Below, piece by piece: positions 34,336 through 44,544 of a DNA stretch of 64,000 bases. The stretch's first letter is position 1, and each line of letters opens with the position of its first letter. The DNA comes from Variovorax paradoxus NBRC 15149. Its GTDB lineage: Bacteria > Pseudomonadota > Gammaproteobacteria > Burkholderiales > Burkholderiaceae_C. The DNA lies in contig NZ_BCUT01000007.1 of NCBI RefSeq assembly GCF_001591365.1, positions 62,001 to 126,000 of the forward strand, written 5' to 3'. Position numbers and translations under genes: made by a program. Under the pieces are notes generated by a model. It made no database searches. It saw only the letters and a program-made list of their open reading frames with translations, and was not told where the DNA came from.

Positions 34336-34840
34336 GAGTTTCGCGGCGGCCGCACCGGCCTTGCCCGAGGGACGCTTCGATGGCCCCGAAGCCTTCGCGG
34401 GCATGGTGCGAGCCGCGCTGTCGAACGCAGCCCGGCAGGGGTGGAAAGAGCTGGTCTTCAGCGACCCCGACTTTGCCGACTGGCCGCTCGGCGAGCGGGC
34501 CAGCATCGAGGCGCTCCAGGCCTGGTCGGCCGCGGGCCGCCGCTTCGTGCTGCTGGCGCAGCGCTTCGATGCGGTCGAACGTTCACATGCGCGCTTCGTT
34601 GCGTGGCGGCGCATGTGGGGCCACATCATCGAATGCCGCGCGGTGCGTGCGGAGGCGGGCAGCACCGCGGTGCCGAGCGCCATCTGGACGCCCGGGTGGT
34701 TCGCCCACCGCACCGATCCCGAGCGCAGCCGGGGCCTGTGCGGCTTCGATCCGCGTGCGCGGCGCGAACTGCGTGAAACAATCGATGAGTCGTGGCGAGC
34801 GGGGCGGCCCGCCTTTCCGGCCTCGGCAACGGGCTTGTAA
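34325..34840 (+). CDS. Conserved protein of unknown function downstream of roxA
   Basis: A 171-residue soluble protein with no domain I can name with confidence. Trp-rich and basic stretches (ARQGWKELVFSDPDFADWPLG, RFVLLAQRFDAVERSHARFVAWRRMWGHII) suggest an alpha/beta protein, possibly a degenerate phospholipase-D-like fold. It begins 11 nt inside roxA, so it is translationally coupled and may work with that oxygenase. No signal peptide or membrane segment. Confidence 0.75.
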   Translation: MPSESFAAAAPALPEGRFDGPEAFAGMVRAALSNAARQGWKELVFSDPDFADWPLGERASIEALQAWSAAGRRFVLLAQRFDAVERSHARFVAWRRMWGHIIECRAVRAEAGSTAVPSAIWTPGWFAHRTDPERSRGLCGFDPRARRELRETIDESWRAGRPAFPASATGL

Positions 34841-34933
34841 GCCAATGCCGCGAATGAGGCCGCGAGACACAAACGGGCAGCGATGCGGGTCTAGAATTTT
34901 TTCGTTCTGACATCCATTGCCAAAGGAGTTTCC

Positions 34934-35209
34934 ATGAAGAAGTCATCGTCCGTCCTGCTCGCTTCGTTGATCGCCGCTGCCGCACTCGTGGCCTGCGGAA
35001 AGAAAGAGGACGCCGCGCCGGCGGTTGTGACACCCCCGCCCGCTCCGGTGACCGAACCGGCCCCGCCGCCGCCTGCCGCTGCGCCGGCCCCGTCGACCAG
35101 CACCGATCCGTCGGCCGCAACCACGCCTTCGCCGGGTGCATCCTCGGCGCTGGACGCTGCCAATGCCGCGACCGAGGCTGCCAAGAAGAACGAAGCGCCG
35201 AAGCAATAA
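34934..35209 (+). CDS. Small Pro/Ala-rich lipoprotein
   Basis: A 91-residue lipoprotein: signal with lipobox ALVAC (C21) followed directly by GKKEDAAPAV and a long Pro/Ala/Ser/Thr stretch of low complexity. AAAGGAG is the Shine-Dalgarno, and TAGAAT (34892-34897) is a good -10, giving a leader of about 35 nt. The gene is a single transcription unit closed by the terminator at 35231-35260. Function unknown. Confidence 0.8.
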   Translation: MKKSSSVLLASLIAAAALVACGKKEDAAPAVVTPPPAPVTEPAPPPPAAAPAPSTSTDPSAATTPSPGASSALDAANAATEAAKKNEAPKQ

Positions 35210-35230
35210 CCAGGGTGTTCATTCACCCCA

Positions 35231-35260
35231 GCAAAAAGCCGCCTGGTGGCGGCTTTTTGC
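35231..35260. terminator. Bidirectional rho-independent terminator
   Basis: GCAAAAAGCCGCC, loop TGGT, GGCGGCTTTTTGC: 13-bp perfect stem with A5/T5 flanks, between the lipoprotein gene and the convergent metallo-hydrolase gene. Confidence 0.93.
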
Positions 35261-35287
35261 ATGGGGGCTCGGAACAACGCCGCGCCG

Positions 35288-36064
35288 TCACACGTCCAGC
35301 CAGGGCGAGCCTTCCGACGCGCTGGCCGTGAGCATCTCGGCCTCGTGCCCGCCGAGGGCTTCGGCCATCAGGCGGCGCACGATGTCGGGACGGTTGTTCT
35401 GCTCGCTCAGGTGGGCCGCGACCACGTGGCGCAGGCCGTCGTGGCGCACCGCGCGTGCGATTTCCGCGGCCGCATCGTTCGACAGGTGTCCGTGCCTGCC
35501 GCCAACGCGCAGCTTCAGGAAGGCCGGATAGGCCGAATTGGCCAGCAGTTCGCTGTCGTGGTTGAACTCGAGCAGCAGCGCATGCACGCCGCTCAGGCGG
35601 GCCAGCACGTGGGCGGTGGCATGGCCCAGGTCGGTCAGCACGCCCAGGGTGCGGGCGCCGTCGGAGCAGCGAAGCTGCAGCGGCTCGCGCGCATCGTGCG
35701 GCACGGTGAAGGGCTGCACCGCAATGTCGCCGACCGCAAACTCGGCATCGTCCCGCGCCAGGTTGAGCCGGCCTTCGAAATCGCGCGCCCCGGTGGCCAG
35801 CCAGGTGCCTTCGCTCATCCAGACGGGAATGCGGTTGCGCCGCGACAGCGAGTGGGCGCAGCCGATGTGGTCGCCGTGCTCGTGGGTGATGAAGACCGCA
35901 TCGATGTCGCCGGCCGCGAGGCCGGCCTTGGCAAGCCGCAGATCGAGTTGCCGCAGGCCGAACCCGCAGTCGACCAGGAGCCGCGAAGTGCGCCCGCCGC
36001 TGGTGGATTCCACCAGCGCGGCGTTGCCCGTGCTGCCGCTGCCGAGGCTTCGGAAGCGGAGCAT
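35288..36064 (-). CDS. MBL-fold metallo-hydrolase (YycJ/WalJ-like)
   Basis: A 258-residue metallo-beta-lactamase-fold protein: LGSGSTGNAALVES start, zinc motif THEHGDHIG (about 60-68), later HDAREP, TDLGHATAHV and HLSEQNNRPD. Close in size and pattern to YycJ/WalJ, a DNA-directed nuclease-like or cell-wall-linked protein in other bacteria. It follows bamC by 5 nt and is probably in the dapA-bamC transcript. Confidence 0.88.
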   Translation of the reverse strand: MLRFRSLGSGSTGNAALVESTSGGRTSRLLVDCGFGLRQLDLRLAKAGLAAGDIDAVFITHEHGDHIGCAHSLSRRNRIPVWMSEGTWLATGARDFEGRLNLARDDAEFAVGDIAVQPFTVPHDAREPLQLRCSDGARTLGVLTDLGHATAHVLARLSGVHALLLEFNHDSELLANSAYPAFLKLRVGGRHGHLSNDAAAEIARAVRHDGLRHVVAAHLSEQNNRPDIVRRLMAEALGGHEAEMLTASASEGSPWLDV

Positions 36065-36069
36065 GCGGC

Positions 36070-37164
36070 TTACTTCAGGTCGTCAGCAATGACCTGGACG
36101 ATGCGCTGCGCGTTCGCCGAGGTTTCGGGCGCGCCGTTCGCGTTCAGCACCGAGACGATGGTGCTCTCGCCCTGGCCGCCCTTCACGAGGATGCGGAACT
36201 TGATCGGTGCTTCGTTCTTGTCGGAGCTGCCGAACAGCTTGCCGAAGAAGCCGGGCTCCTTCTTGTCGGGGTTCGGCGTCACGTAGCGCACGTAGTAGAT
36301 GCCGGCGCTGCGGTCGCGGTCTTCCACGGTGAAGCCGGTGCGATCGAGTGCCAGGCCCACGCGGCGCCATGCGCGGTCGAAGCCTTCGCTGATCTGCACG
36401 ACCGGCTGGCCGCCCACGTTGGCGACGGTGGCGGTCTTGGACGGTGCGGTGGTGGCGGCCAGGATCTTCGACTGCTCTTGCGTCACGCCGAGCTTGACCA
36501 TCAGGCGGCGCAGGAACTCGGTCTCGAGCTCAGGATCGCTCGGACGCGGCTGCCACACGGTCTGGTCCTGGCGGCTGTTGTTGTAGACCTCCTGCATGCC
36601 GCGGTGGCTGATGAAGATCTCGGTGCCCGTGGGCGTGCGCTCCAGGCGTGTGCGGAAGCGGTCGAGTTCGCCGGTCGAGTAGACCGAATCGACCAGCTTG
36701 CCCAGCGTGCCGCGGATGATGTCCTGCGGCAGCTTGGCGCGGTTCTCGGCCCAGTCGGTTTCCATGATGCCGAGGTTGCGCTGCTCGGTGGTCAGGAGAA
36801 AGCCGCTTTCCTGCCAGAAGTCCTTCACCGGATCCCACAGCTGGTCGGGCGAGCGGTTGATGACGATCCAGCGCTGCGTGCCCGAGCGCTCCATGCGCAC
36901 GTCGCCGATGTTGGCCACCGCGGTGGGGATGCCCGGCGCATTGGCGGCACCGGCCTGGTAGGCGTTGGCCGTGACTGCACCGCCCGGCACCGCATAGCGG
37001 TTCTCGCGCGAGAGCTGCGACAGGTCGGGCGGGACTTCGAGCGTGGGGGCCTTGCCGGCGCTCTTGTAGTCGATCTTGTCGCTCTCGAGAACGGAGCAGG
37101 CGGCGAGGCTGACAACGAGGGTGGCCAGCAGTGCAGCTCGCGAAATGTGCGAAAGGTTCTTCAA
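36070..37164 (-). CDS. bamC: Outer membrane assembly lipoprotein BamC
   Basis: A 364-residue lipoprotein of the BAM complex (NlpB). Start chosen at TTG 37164 because AAGGAAG lies 6 nt upstream and the result is a clean signal peptide ending SLAAC. The usual unstructured BamD-binding lasso (ESDKIDYKSAGKAPTLEVPPDL in pieces) follows, then two helix-grip domains (about 75-190 and 225-360). Downstream of dapA, the classical linkage. Confidence 0.92.
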   Translation of the reverse strand: MKNLSHISRAALLATLVVSLAACSVLESDKIDYKSAGKAPTLEVPPDLSQLSRENRYAVPGGAVTANAYQAGAANAPGIPTAVANIGDVRMERSGTQRWIVINRSPDQLWDPVKDFWQESGFLLTTEQRNLGIMETDWAENRAKLPQDIIRGTLGKLVDSVYSTGELDRFRTRLERTPTGTEIFISHRGMQEVYNNSRQDQTVWQPRPSDPELETEFLRRLMVKLGVTQEQSKILAATTAPSKTATVANVGGQPVVQISEGFDRAWRRVGLALDRTGFTVEDRDRSAGIYYVRYVTPNPDKKEPGFFGKLFGSSDKNEAPIKFRILVKGGQGESTIVSVLNANGAPETSANAQRIVQVIADDLK

Positions 37165-37306
37165 CGTCGTCTTCCTTGTTGGAATGGGTTCGGTCAATCT
37201 GTGGGCCGCATTGCCCGCACTCTCTGAGCACGGTTCAGGCAAAAGGTTGCGTAACCTCGATGCGGCAGGGGAAAGCGATGGGGGTGTCGAGAAGAAAACG
37301 GGAGGA

Positions 37307-38197
37307 TCAGCCCTTGAGCAGGCCGGTGGCGCGCAGAGCAGCCTCGACCACGGGCCGGTTCGTTTCCGCCAGCTCGGTGAGCGGCAGCCGCAATGCGCCG
37401 CCGCACAGCCCGAGCCTGGACATGGCCCACTTCAGCGGGATCGGATTGGGTTCCACGAACAGGTGGCGGTGCAGCGGCATCAGTTCGAACTGGATCTGCA
37501 TGGCACGCCGCACATCGCCGGCAATGGCCGCCACGCACAGCTCGTGCATCTTGCGCGGCGCGATGTTGGCCGTGACGCTGATGTTGCCCTGGCCGCCGCA
37601 GAGCATGAGGGCGACTGCAGTGGGGTCGTCGCCCGAATAGACGGCAAAGTTCTTGGGCAGGTCGCGGATGAGCCACTGCGCGCGTTCGATGTTGCCGGTG
37701 GCTTCCTTGATGCCGATGATGCCCGGCACCTGCGCGAGGCGCAGCACGGTGTCGTGCGCCATATCGGCCACGGTGCGGCCCGGCACGTTGTACAGCACGG
37801 TGGGCAGGTCGCCCACGGCTTCGGCGATGGCCTTGAAGTGCTGGTACTGGCCTTCCTGCGTCGGCTTGTTGTAGTAGGGCACGACCTGCAGCTGTGAATC
37901 GGCGCCCACGCCCTTGGCGAACTTGGCAAGCTCGATGGCTTCCTTGGTCGAGTTGGCGCCGCAGCCGGCCATCACGGGCACGCGGCCCTTGGCCTGCTCG
38001 ACCGCCACGCGGATGATCTCGCAATGCTCTTCCACGTCGACCGTGGGCGATTCGCCGGTGGTGCCGACCACGCCGAGGCAATCGGTGCCTTCGTCGATGT
38101 GCCAGTCGATCAGCCGGCGAAGGGCGGGGTAGTCGACACTGCCGTCGTCGTGCATCGGCGTGGCGAGAGCGACGATGCTGCCTGTCAGTTGCTCCAA
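37307..38197 (-). CDS. dapA: 4-hydroxy-tetrahydrodipicolinate synthase
   Basis: A 296-residue enzyme condensing pyruvate and aspartate semialdehyde in lysine/diaminopimelate synthesis. Motifs: SIVALATPM, GTTGESPT, PYYNKPTQEG, YNVPGRT with the catalytic Tyr, and the Schiff-base lysine in GIKEATGN. The start is TTG at 38197 (LEQLTGSIV), giving the normal length; the longer frame runs through the methyltransferase gene. TAGAAT (38232-38237, minus) may be its -10. Confidence 0.97.
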   Translation of the reverse strand: MEQLTGSIVALATPMHDDGSVDYPALRRLIDWHIDEGTDCLGVVGTTGESPTVDVEEHCEIIRVAVEQAKGRVPVMAGCGANSTKEAIELAKFAKGVGADSQLQVVPYYNKPTQEGQYQHFKAIAEAVGDLPTVLYNVPGRTVADMAHDTVLRLAQVPGIIGIKEATGNIERAQWLIRDLPKNFAVYSGDDPTAVALMLCGGQGNISVTANIAPRKMHELCVAAIAGDVRRAMQIQFELMPLHRHLFVEPNPIPLKWAMSRLGLCGGALRLPLTELAETNRPVVEAALRATGLLKG

Positions 38198-38276
38198 GGG
38201 GAATCTCTCTGTCGGGTGGACGAAAGCGCCGATTCTACTGACTCCGGCATTCCCGGAAACGGCTGCCCCGGCGGGC

Positions 38277-38855
38277 TCAGTTTCCCTGCAGCAGATGGCG
38301 CGGGGGCCGGCCGGCGTCGGCATCGCCGGCGCGGATGGCCGCGATGCGCTGCACGAAGCGCGCCGGTTCGGCAACAAAGCCGTCCTCGTAGGCCACCACG
38401 CGCAAATCCTTGCATGCGGCCAGCAGTTCGCCGGGCTGCAGCAGGAAGTCGGGGCGCGAGGGCTTGCCCACCGTCTCGTTGCCGGCCGCGAAGGTTTCGT
38501 ACAGCAGCACGCCGCCGGGGGCGACCGCGGCCACGATGTCCGCCATACGCGGGCGCCACAGGTAGTTGGTGACGACCACCGCGCCGAAGGCCTGGCCCGC
38601 GAACGGCCAGGGGCCGGCCTCGATGTCGGCGACCAGCACGCGGCCGAAGGCGCCCGCGGCCTCGGCGGCTTCCGCCGAGCGGTCCACGCCCGTCGCCGCA
38701 TGCCCGCGCGCCGCGAACCACCGCATGTGCCGCCCGTGGCCGCAGGCCACGTCGAGCACGGTGGCGCCAGCGGCGAGCAGGTGCGACCACCGCACGATCC
38801 ATTCCGACGGCGCGGTTCCGCCATGCGAAGGCGCTACATCTTTCATAGCAATCAT
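38277..38855 (-). CDS. Class I SAM-dependent methyltransferase
   Basis: A 192-residue protein with the SAM motif I VLDVACGHGRHMRWFAARG (about residues 34-52), acidic motif II DRSAEA and motif III region FGAVVVTNYLWRP. TehB/UbiG-like; substrate unknown. Start ATG 38855 overlaps the stop of the small membrane protein gene (TGATG). A second in-frame ATG three codons later lies in the 17-bp phased repeat (M-I-A-M-K-D-V-A), so the repeat forms its N-terminus. Confidence 0.85.
   Translation of the reverse strand: MIAMKDVAPSHGGTAPSEWIVRWSHLLAAGATVLDVACGHGRHMRWFAARGHAATGVDRSAEAAEAAGAFGRVLVADIEAGPWPFAGQAFGAVVVTNYLWRPRMADIVAAVAPGGVLLYETFAAGNETVGKPSRPDFLLQPGELLAACKDLRVVAYEDGFVAEPARFVQRIAAIRAGDADAGRPPRHLLQGN
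38833..38849. repeat. 17-bp AT-rich interrupted palindrome, copy 4 (start of the methyltransferase gene)
   Basis: On the gene strand GCTATGAAAGATGTAGC, coding A-M-K-D-V-A at residues 3-8. Same length and phase as the other copies. Confidence 0.6.
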
Positions 38856-38995
38856 CAGAAGCAGGACCAGACCTGGTCGACCAGCGTCACCAGGAAATCC
38901 GGGTGCACGTAGAGCACAAAGACGCCGCCCAGCGCCGCCAGCGCGGCGGCCAGCCAGCCGGCGTGCACGAGGCGGTGGCGCATCTGCGGAGTCAT
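38855..38995 (-). CDS. 46-residue small membrane protein
   Basis: MTPQMRHRLVHAGWLAAALA then one hydrophobic helix (about residues 13-31) and a short outside tail ending DQVWSCF. It fits in the gap between the MFS carrier and the methyltransferase gene, and its stop overlaps the methyltransferase ATG. Proteins of this type look conserved at this locus in Comamonadaceae as I recall; function unknown. Confidence 0.6.
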   Translation of the reverse strand: MTPQMRHRLVHAGWLAAALAALGGVFVLYVHPDFLVTLVDQVWSCF

Positions 38996-39018
38996 GGGGC
39001 CATTGTCCACGGCCAGGG

Positions 39019-40242
39019 TCAGCCGGGCATGGCGGCCGGCCGGCCGCCGCGCGCGATGGCGCTTTCCTTCACCGGCAGGTTGATCAGCGCCGCGAACACG
39101 CCCAGCGCGATCGCGATGTACCAGACGATGTCGTAGCTGCCCGTGGTGTCGTACAGGTAGCCGCCCAGCCAGACGCCGATGAACGAGCCGACCTGGTGGC
39201 TCAGGAACACGAAGCCGCTGAGCATCGACAGGTGCGCCACGCCGAAGATCCCCGCAATGATCGCGTTGGTGGCGGGCACCGTCGACAGCCAGAGAAAGCC
39301 CATGGCCGCCGAGAACACGTACACGCTGAGCGGCGAAATGGGCGCCAGGAGGAACAGCGCGATCGAGACCGCCCGCGCAAAGTAGATGGCCGCGAGGATC
39401 TTGCGCTTGGCCAGCTTCTGGCCCAGCAGCCCGACCGTGTAGGTGCCGAACACGTTGAAGAGCCCGATCAGCGCCAGCGCGTAGCCCGCCACCTCGGCCG
39501 GCAGGCGCTGGTCGCGCAGGTAGGTCGGCATGTGGATGCCGATGAAGGCGAGCTGGAAGCCGCAGACGAAATACCCCGCCATCAGCAGCCCGAAGCTCGG
39601 GTAGCGGAAGGCCTCGCCCACCGCCTGCAGCACCGACTGGTCGCGGTGCCCGGCGAGCGCGCCGCGCTGCGGTTCGCGCAGGCCGAAGGCCAGCGGCATG
39701 ATCACCAGCGCCAGCATCGCCACCGCCGCGAGCGCGCTCTGCCAGCCCAGCTGCCTGATCAAGAGCCCCTCGATCGGCGCCAGCAGGAACTGCCCGAACG
39801 AGCCGGCCGCCGCCGCCACGCCCATGGCCCAGGAGCGCCGCTCGGCCGGGATCTGGCGCCCGATCACGCCGTAGACGACCGCATAGGTGGTGCCGGCTTG
39901 CGCCGCGCCGATCAGCACGCCGGCGCTCAGCGTGAACAGCAGCGGCGTGGGCGAATACGCCATGCCCAGCAGGCCCAGCGCATAGAAGGCCGTGCCGGCG
40001 ATCAGCACCCGGAAGGCGCCGAAGCGATCCGCCACCATGCCCGCGAACACGCCGAAGATGCCCCACGACAGGTTCTGCACGGCCAGCGCGAACGAGAAGG
40101 TCTGGCGGCTCCAGTCCTGCGCCTGCGTGATCGGCTGCAACCAGAGGCCGAAGCCGTGGCGGATGCCCATGGAGAGCGTGACGATCATGGCGCCGCAGAT
40201 CAGCACCTGCTTGATCGAGAGAGTGGGAGAAGAGGCTTGCAT
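39019..40242 (-). CDS. MFS transporter (oxalate/formate antiporter-like)
   Basis: A 407-residue twelve-helix carrier. The N-half has GIRHGFGLWLQPITQAQDWSRQTF and the motif-A-like loop GMVADRFGAFRVL; the C-half ends SYDIVWYIAIALGVFAALINLPV. It resembles the OFA group of the major facilitator superfamily, which moves small carboxylates. ATG 40242 gives MQASSPTLSIKQ; the longer frame starts antisense to the parE leader. The inverted repeat at 40312-40348 lies upstream of it and of parE. Confidence 0.87.
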   Translation of the reverse strand: MQASSPTLSIKQVLICGAMIVTLSMGIRHGFGLWLQPITQAQDWSRQTFSFALAVQNLSWGIFGVFAGMVADRFGAFRVLIAGTAFYALGLLGMAYSPTPLLFTLSAGVLIGAAQAGTTYAVVYGVIGRQIPAERRSWAMGVAAAAGSFGQFLLAPIEGLLIRQLGWQSALAAVAMLALVIMPLAFGLREPQRGALAGHRDQSVLQAVGEAFRYPSFGLLMAGYFVCGFQLAFIGIHMPTYLRDQRLPAEVAGYALALIGLFNVFGTYTVGLLGQKLAKRKILAAIYFARAVSIALFLLAPISPLSVYVFSAAMGFLWLSTVPATNAIIAGIFGVAHLSMLSGFVFLSHQVGSFIGVWLGGYLYDTTGSYDIVWYIAIALGVFAALINLPVKESAIARGGRPAAMPG

Positions 40243-40311
40243 GGCGTCGAATGTAGCGACTTGCCCACTTTGGCAGGTGCGCTGGCGGCCATGGCCATTG
40301 ATGATTTGTGG

Positions 40312-40348
40312 CGCGGGCTTTGATGCGCGGTACGCATCAAAGCCCGCG
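40312..40348. repeat. Perfect 16-bp-stem inverted repeat upstream of parE
   Basis: CGCGGGCTTTGATGCG, loop CGGTA, CGCATCAAAGCCCGCG. It sits in the 179-bp gap between the divergent MFS and parE starts, 74 bp before parE. There is no T tract on either side, so it does not look like a standard terminator. Operator, RNA hairpin or small mobile-element remnant are possible. Confidence 0.65.
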
Positions 40349-40407
40349 GCTTGCCCTGAACGCGCCGCGTGCCTGTATGGGTATCCAGTTGTTTGGCGGC
40401 GACTGAC

Positions 40408-40413
40408 TACAAT
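40408..40413 (+). promoter_or_regulatory. Candidate -10 of parE
   Basis: TACAAT ends 8 nt before the parE ATG. There is no Shine-Dalgarno in the intervening CCGCCCCC, so a leaderless or near-leaderless message is predicted. Confidence 0.45.
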
Positions 40414-40421
40414 CCGCCCCC

Positions 40422-42419
<1,998 letters not shown>

Positions 42420-42445
42420 CCACCCTCGTGAAAATTCCAGATTTC

Positions 42446-43333
42446 ATGCGTCCGTTGCTCCTGGCCCTGCTGCTGTGCGCGCAGCAGGGGCTCGCGCACG
42501 CCGCTGACGTCTACGGCTACATCGACAGCAAGGGCGTGGCGCACTTCGCGTCGGAAAAGATCGACGAGCGCTACCAGGTCTTCTTTCGCCGCGGCCAGAG
42601 CTTCGACACCGCGCAGGGCCTGGCGCCGTTCGCGCGCGGCGGGCGCAAGCTCGATGGAAAGGTGCCGCAGGCCTCGCAAACCCTGCTGGCGCTGTTCGAG
42701 GCCTCGCCAAGCTACAAGACCGCCAAGGCCGCGCTGCGCGATGCGTCGAACAAGCATTCGATCGACTACGAACTGCTGCAGGCACTGATCGCCACCGAAT
42801 CGGGCTTCGATGCCCAGGCCGTTTCGCCCAAGGGCGCGATGGGGCTCATGCAGCTCATGCCGGCCACCGCGCAACGCTACGGCGTGGCAGCCGACAAGCG
42901 CAGCACCATCGAGAAGAAGCTGTTCGACCCGCGCATCAACATTGCCGCGGGCTCGCGCTACCTGCGCGACCTGATCGCCATGTTCCCGGGCCAGATCGAG
43001 CTGGCCCTTGCTGCCTACAACGCGGGCGAAGGCGCGGTGCAGCGCGCGGGCAACAAGATCCCCAACTACAAGGAAACGCAGAACTACGTGCAGACCGTGC
43101 TGCAGCTCTACGCCTACCTCAAGCCGTCGGCCGGGGGCTCGGCCATGGCGGGCGGCGGCGCGCGCGGCGGCAAGGCGCCGGGGCGCATCCGCATGGAACT
43201 CACGGTGCCCAAGGGCGGCGCCCTGGGCCGCGGCAACATGCCGCCCGACGCGCCGGGCGCCATGCCGGCCATGCCCGATGCGCCCGAGCCATCGGCGGTG
43301 CCGGACAGCGGCTCGGACGCGCCGGTGTCCTGA
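42446..43333 (+). CDS. Lytic transglycosylase (Slt/MltC-like goose-lysozyme domain)
   Basis: A 295-residue periplasmic murein hydrolase. The signal peptide (MRPLLLALLLCAQQGLAHAA) is followed by a short DUF4124-like segment (DVYGYIDSKGVAHF), and a transglycosylase domain with catalytic E118 (ALIATESGFD), GAMGLMQLMPATA and ALAAYNAGEGAV. The tail is Gly/Pro-rich. A GTG six codons earlier (42428) is an alternative start; no good Shine-Dalgarno distinguishes them. Follows parE by 26 nt. Confidence 0.9.
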   Translation: MRPLLLALLLCAQQGLAHAADVYGYIDSKGVAHFASEKIDERYQVFFRRGQSFDTAQGLAPFARGGRKLDGKVPQASQTLLALFEASPSYKTAKAALRDASNKHSIDYELLQALIATESGFDAQAVSPKGAMGLMQLMPATAQRYGVAADKRSTIEKKLFDPRINIAAGSRYLRDLIAMFPGQIELALAAYNAGEGAVQRAGNKIPNYKETQNYVQTVLQLYAYLKPSAGGSAMAGGGARGGKAPGRIRMELTVPKGGALGRGNMPPDAPGAMPAMPDAPEPSAVPDSGSDAPVS

Positions 43334-43376
43334 TGGCCCGCCCCGCCTTTCCCCGCCGATGAAGGAGCCCTTCTTC

Positions 43377-44498
43377 ATGCACCGCCGAAGCTTCGTCCTT
43401 GCGACCGCCGCCTGTGCGGCGGCCGGCGCCGCGCGCGCGCAGCACGCGGCCACCCACGACACGCTGCCGCCGGCGCCTTCGTCGAAGGAGCCCTATGCGC
43501 GGCTGCAGGGCGGCGTTCCGCACCACATGACGCCCGAGCAGGAAGCACAGCGCGTCACCGACAGCCCCGCACCGGCCGGTCCCGCGGGACGCTGGGAGCC
43601 GCGCGCGGCGCTGCCCATTCCGCGCAGCGAGATGGCCTGGGCCACTGCGGCGCAAGGGCGGATGCACGTGGTCGGCGGCTATGGCGAGGGCGCGGTCAAC
43701 CGCGACTACCACCACATCTACGACCCCAAGGCCGACCGCTGGCTCGACGGCGCACCGCTGCCGCGCGGCGCCAACCACGTGGCGGTGGCGGCCGACGGCG
43801 ACCGGATCTACGCCCTGGGCGGCTTCGTCGAGCAGAACCGCCGCTCCGACACCAACGCCTACGTCTACGAGATCGCAGCCAACCGCTGGAGCGCCATCGC
43901 GCCGCTGCCGCGACCGCGCGGCGCCGCGGCCGCGGTGATGCAGGGCGGCGTGCTGCACCTGATCGGCGGCGCCTCCGAGCCTGCGGCCGAACGCGCGAGC
44001 GTGGGCTGGCACGAGGTCTACGACCCCAAGGCGGACCGCTGGTCCTCCGCCAAGCCGCTGCCCGGTGCGCGCGATCACGTGGGCTGCGTGGCGCACGGCG
44101 GCCAGATCCACGTGATCGGCGGGCGCTTCAACACCTTCGAATACAACACCGACCTGCACCACGTCTACCTGCCTGCGCGCGACACCTGGGAGCTGCGTGC
44201 GCCGCTGCCCACGGCGCGCTCGGGCCACGGCCTCGTGGTGTACCGCGGCCGCTTCTTCGCGATGGGCGGGGAGGGCGGCTTCCTGGTGGGCGGCGTGCCG
44301 CGCCAGGCCAGGGTGTTCGGCCAGATGGAAAGCTACGATCCCGTGGCCGACAGCTGGCAGCGCCATGCGCCGATGCCCACGCCGCGCCATGCGGTGGGCG
44401 CCGCGGTGATCGGCGACTGGATCTACGTGGCCGGCGGCGGCGCGGTGCTCGGCGGCGCCGTGCAGTCCGCAGTGCACGAGGCTTTCACACTAGGCTGA
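43377..44498 (+). CDS. Exported kelch-repeat protein
   Basis: A 373-residue protein with a Tat-like signal (HRRSFVLATAACAAAGAARAQ). Six kelch blades are marked by MHVVGGYG, IYALGGFV, LHLIGGAS, IHVIGGRF, FFAMGGEG and IYVAGGGA, with the usual Y-x-P...W between them (YDPKADRW twice). Such beta-propellers bind sugars or proteins; no catalytic motif is seen. The ATG at 43377 has an AAGGAG Shine-Dalgarno. It sits between slt and parC. Confidence 0.85.
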   Translation: MHRRSFVLATAACAAAGAARAQHAATHDTLPPAPSSKEPYARLQGGVPHHMTPEQEAQRVTDSPAPAGPAGRWEPRAALPIPRSEMAWATAAQGRMHVVGGYGEGAVNRDYHHIYDPKADRWLDGAPLPRGANHVAVAADGDRIYALGGFVEQNRRSDTNAYVYEIAANRWSAIAPLPRPRGAAAAVMQGGVLHLIGGASEPAAERASVGWHEVYDPKADRWSSAKPLPGARDHVGCVAHGGQIHVIGGRFNTFEYNTDLHHVYLPARDTWELRAPLPTARSGHGLVVYRGRFFAMGGEGGFLVGGVPRQARVFGQMESYDPVADSWQRHAPMPTPRHAVGAAVIGDWIYVAGGGAVLGGAVQSAVHEAFTLG

Positions 44499-44544
44499 AC
44501 GCGCAAGCGCACGGCCCGCAACTGTTTCTCTTTCTCTCTTCTCC

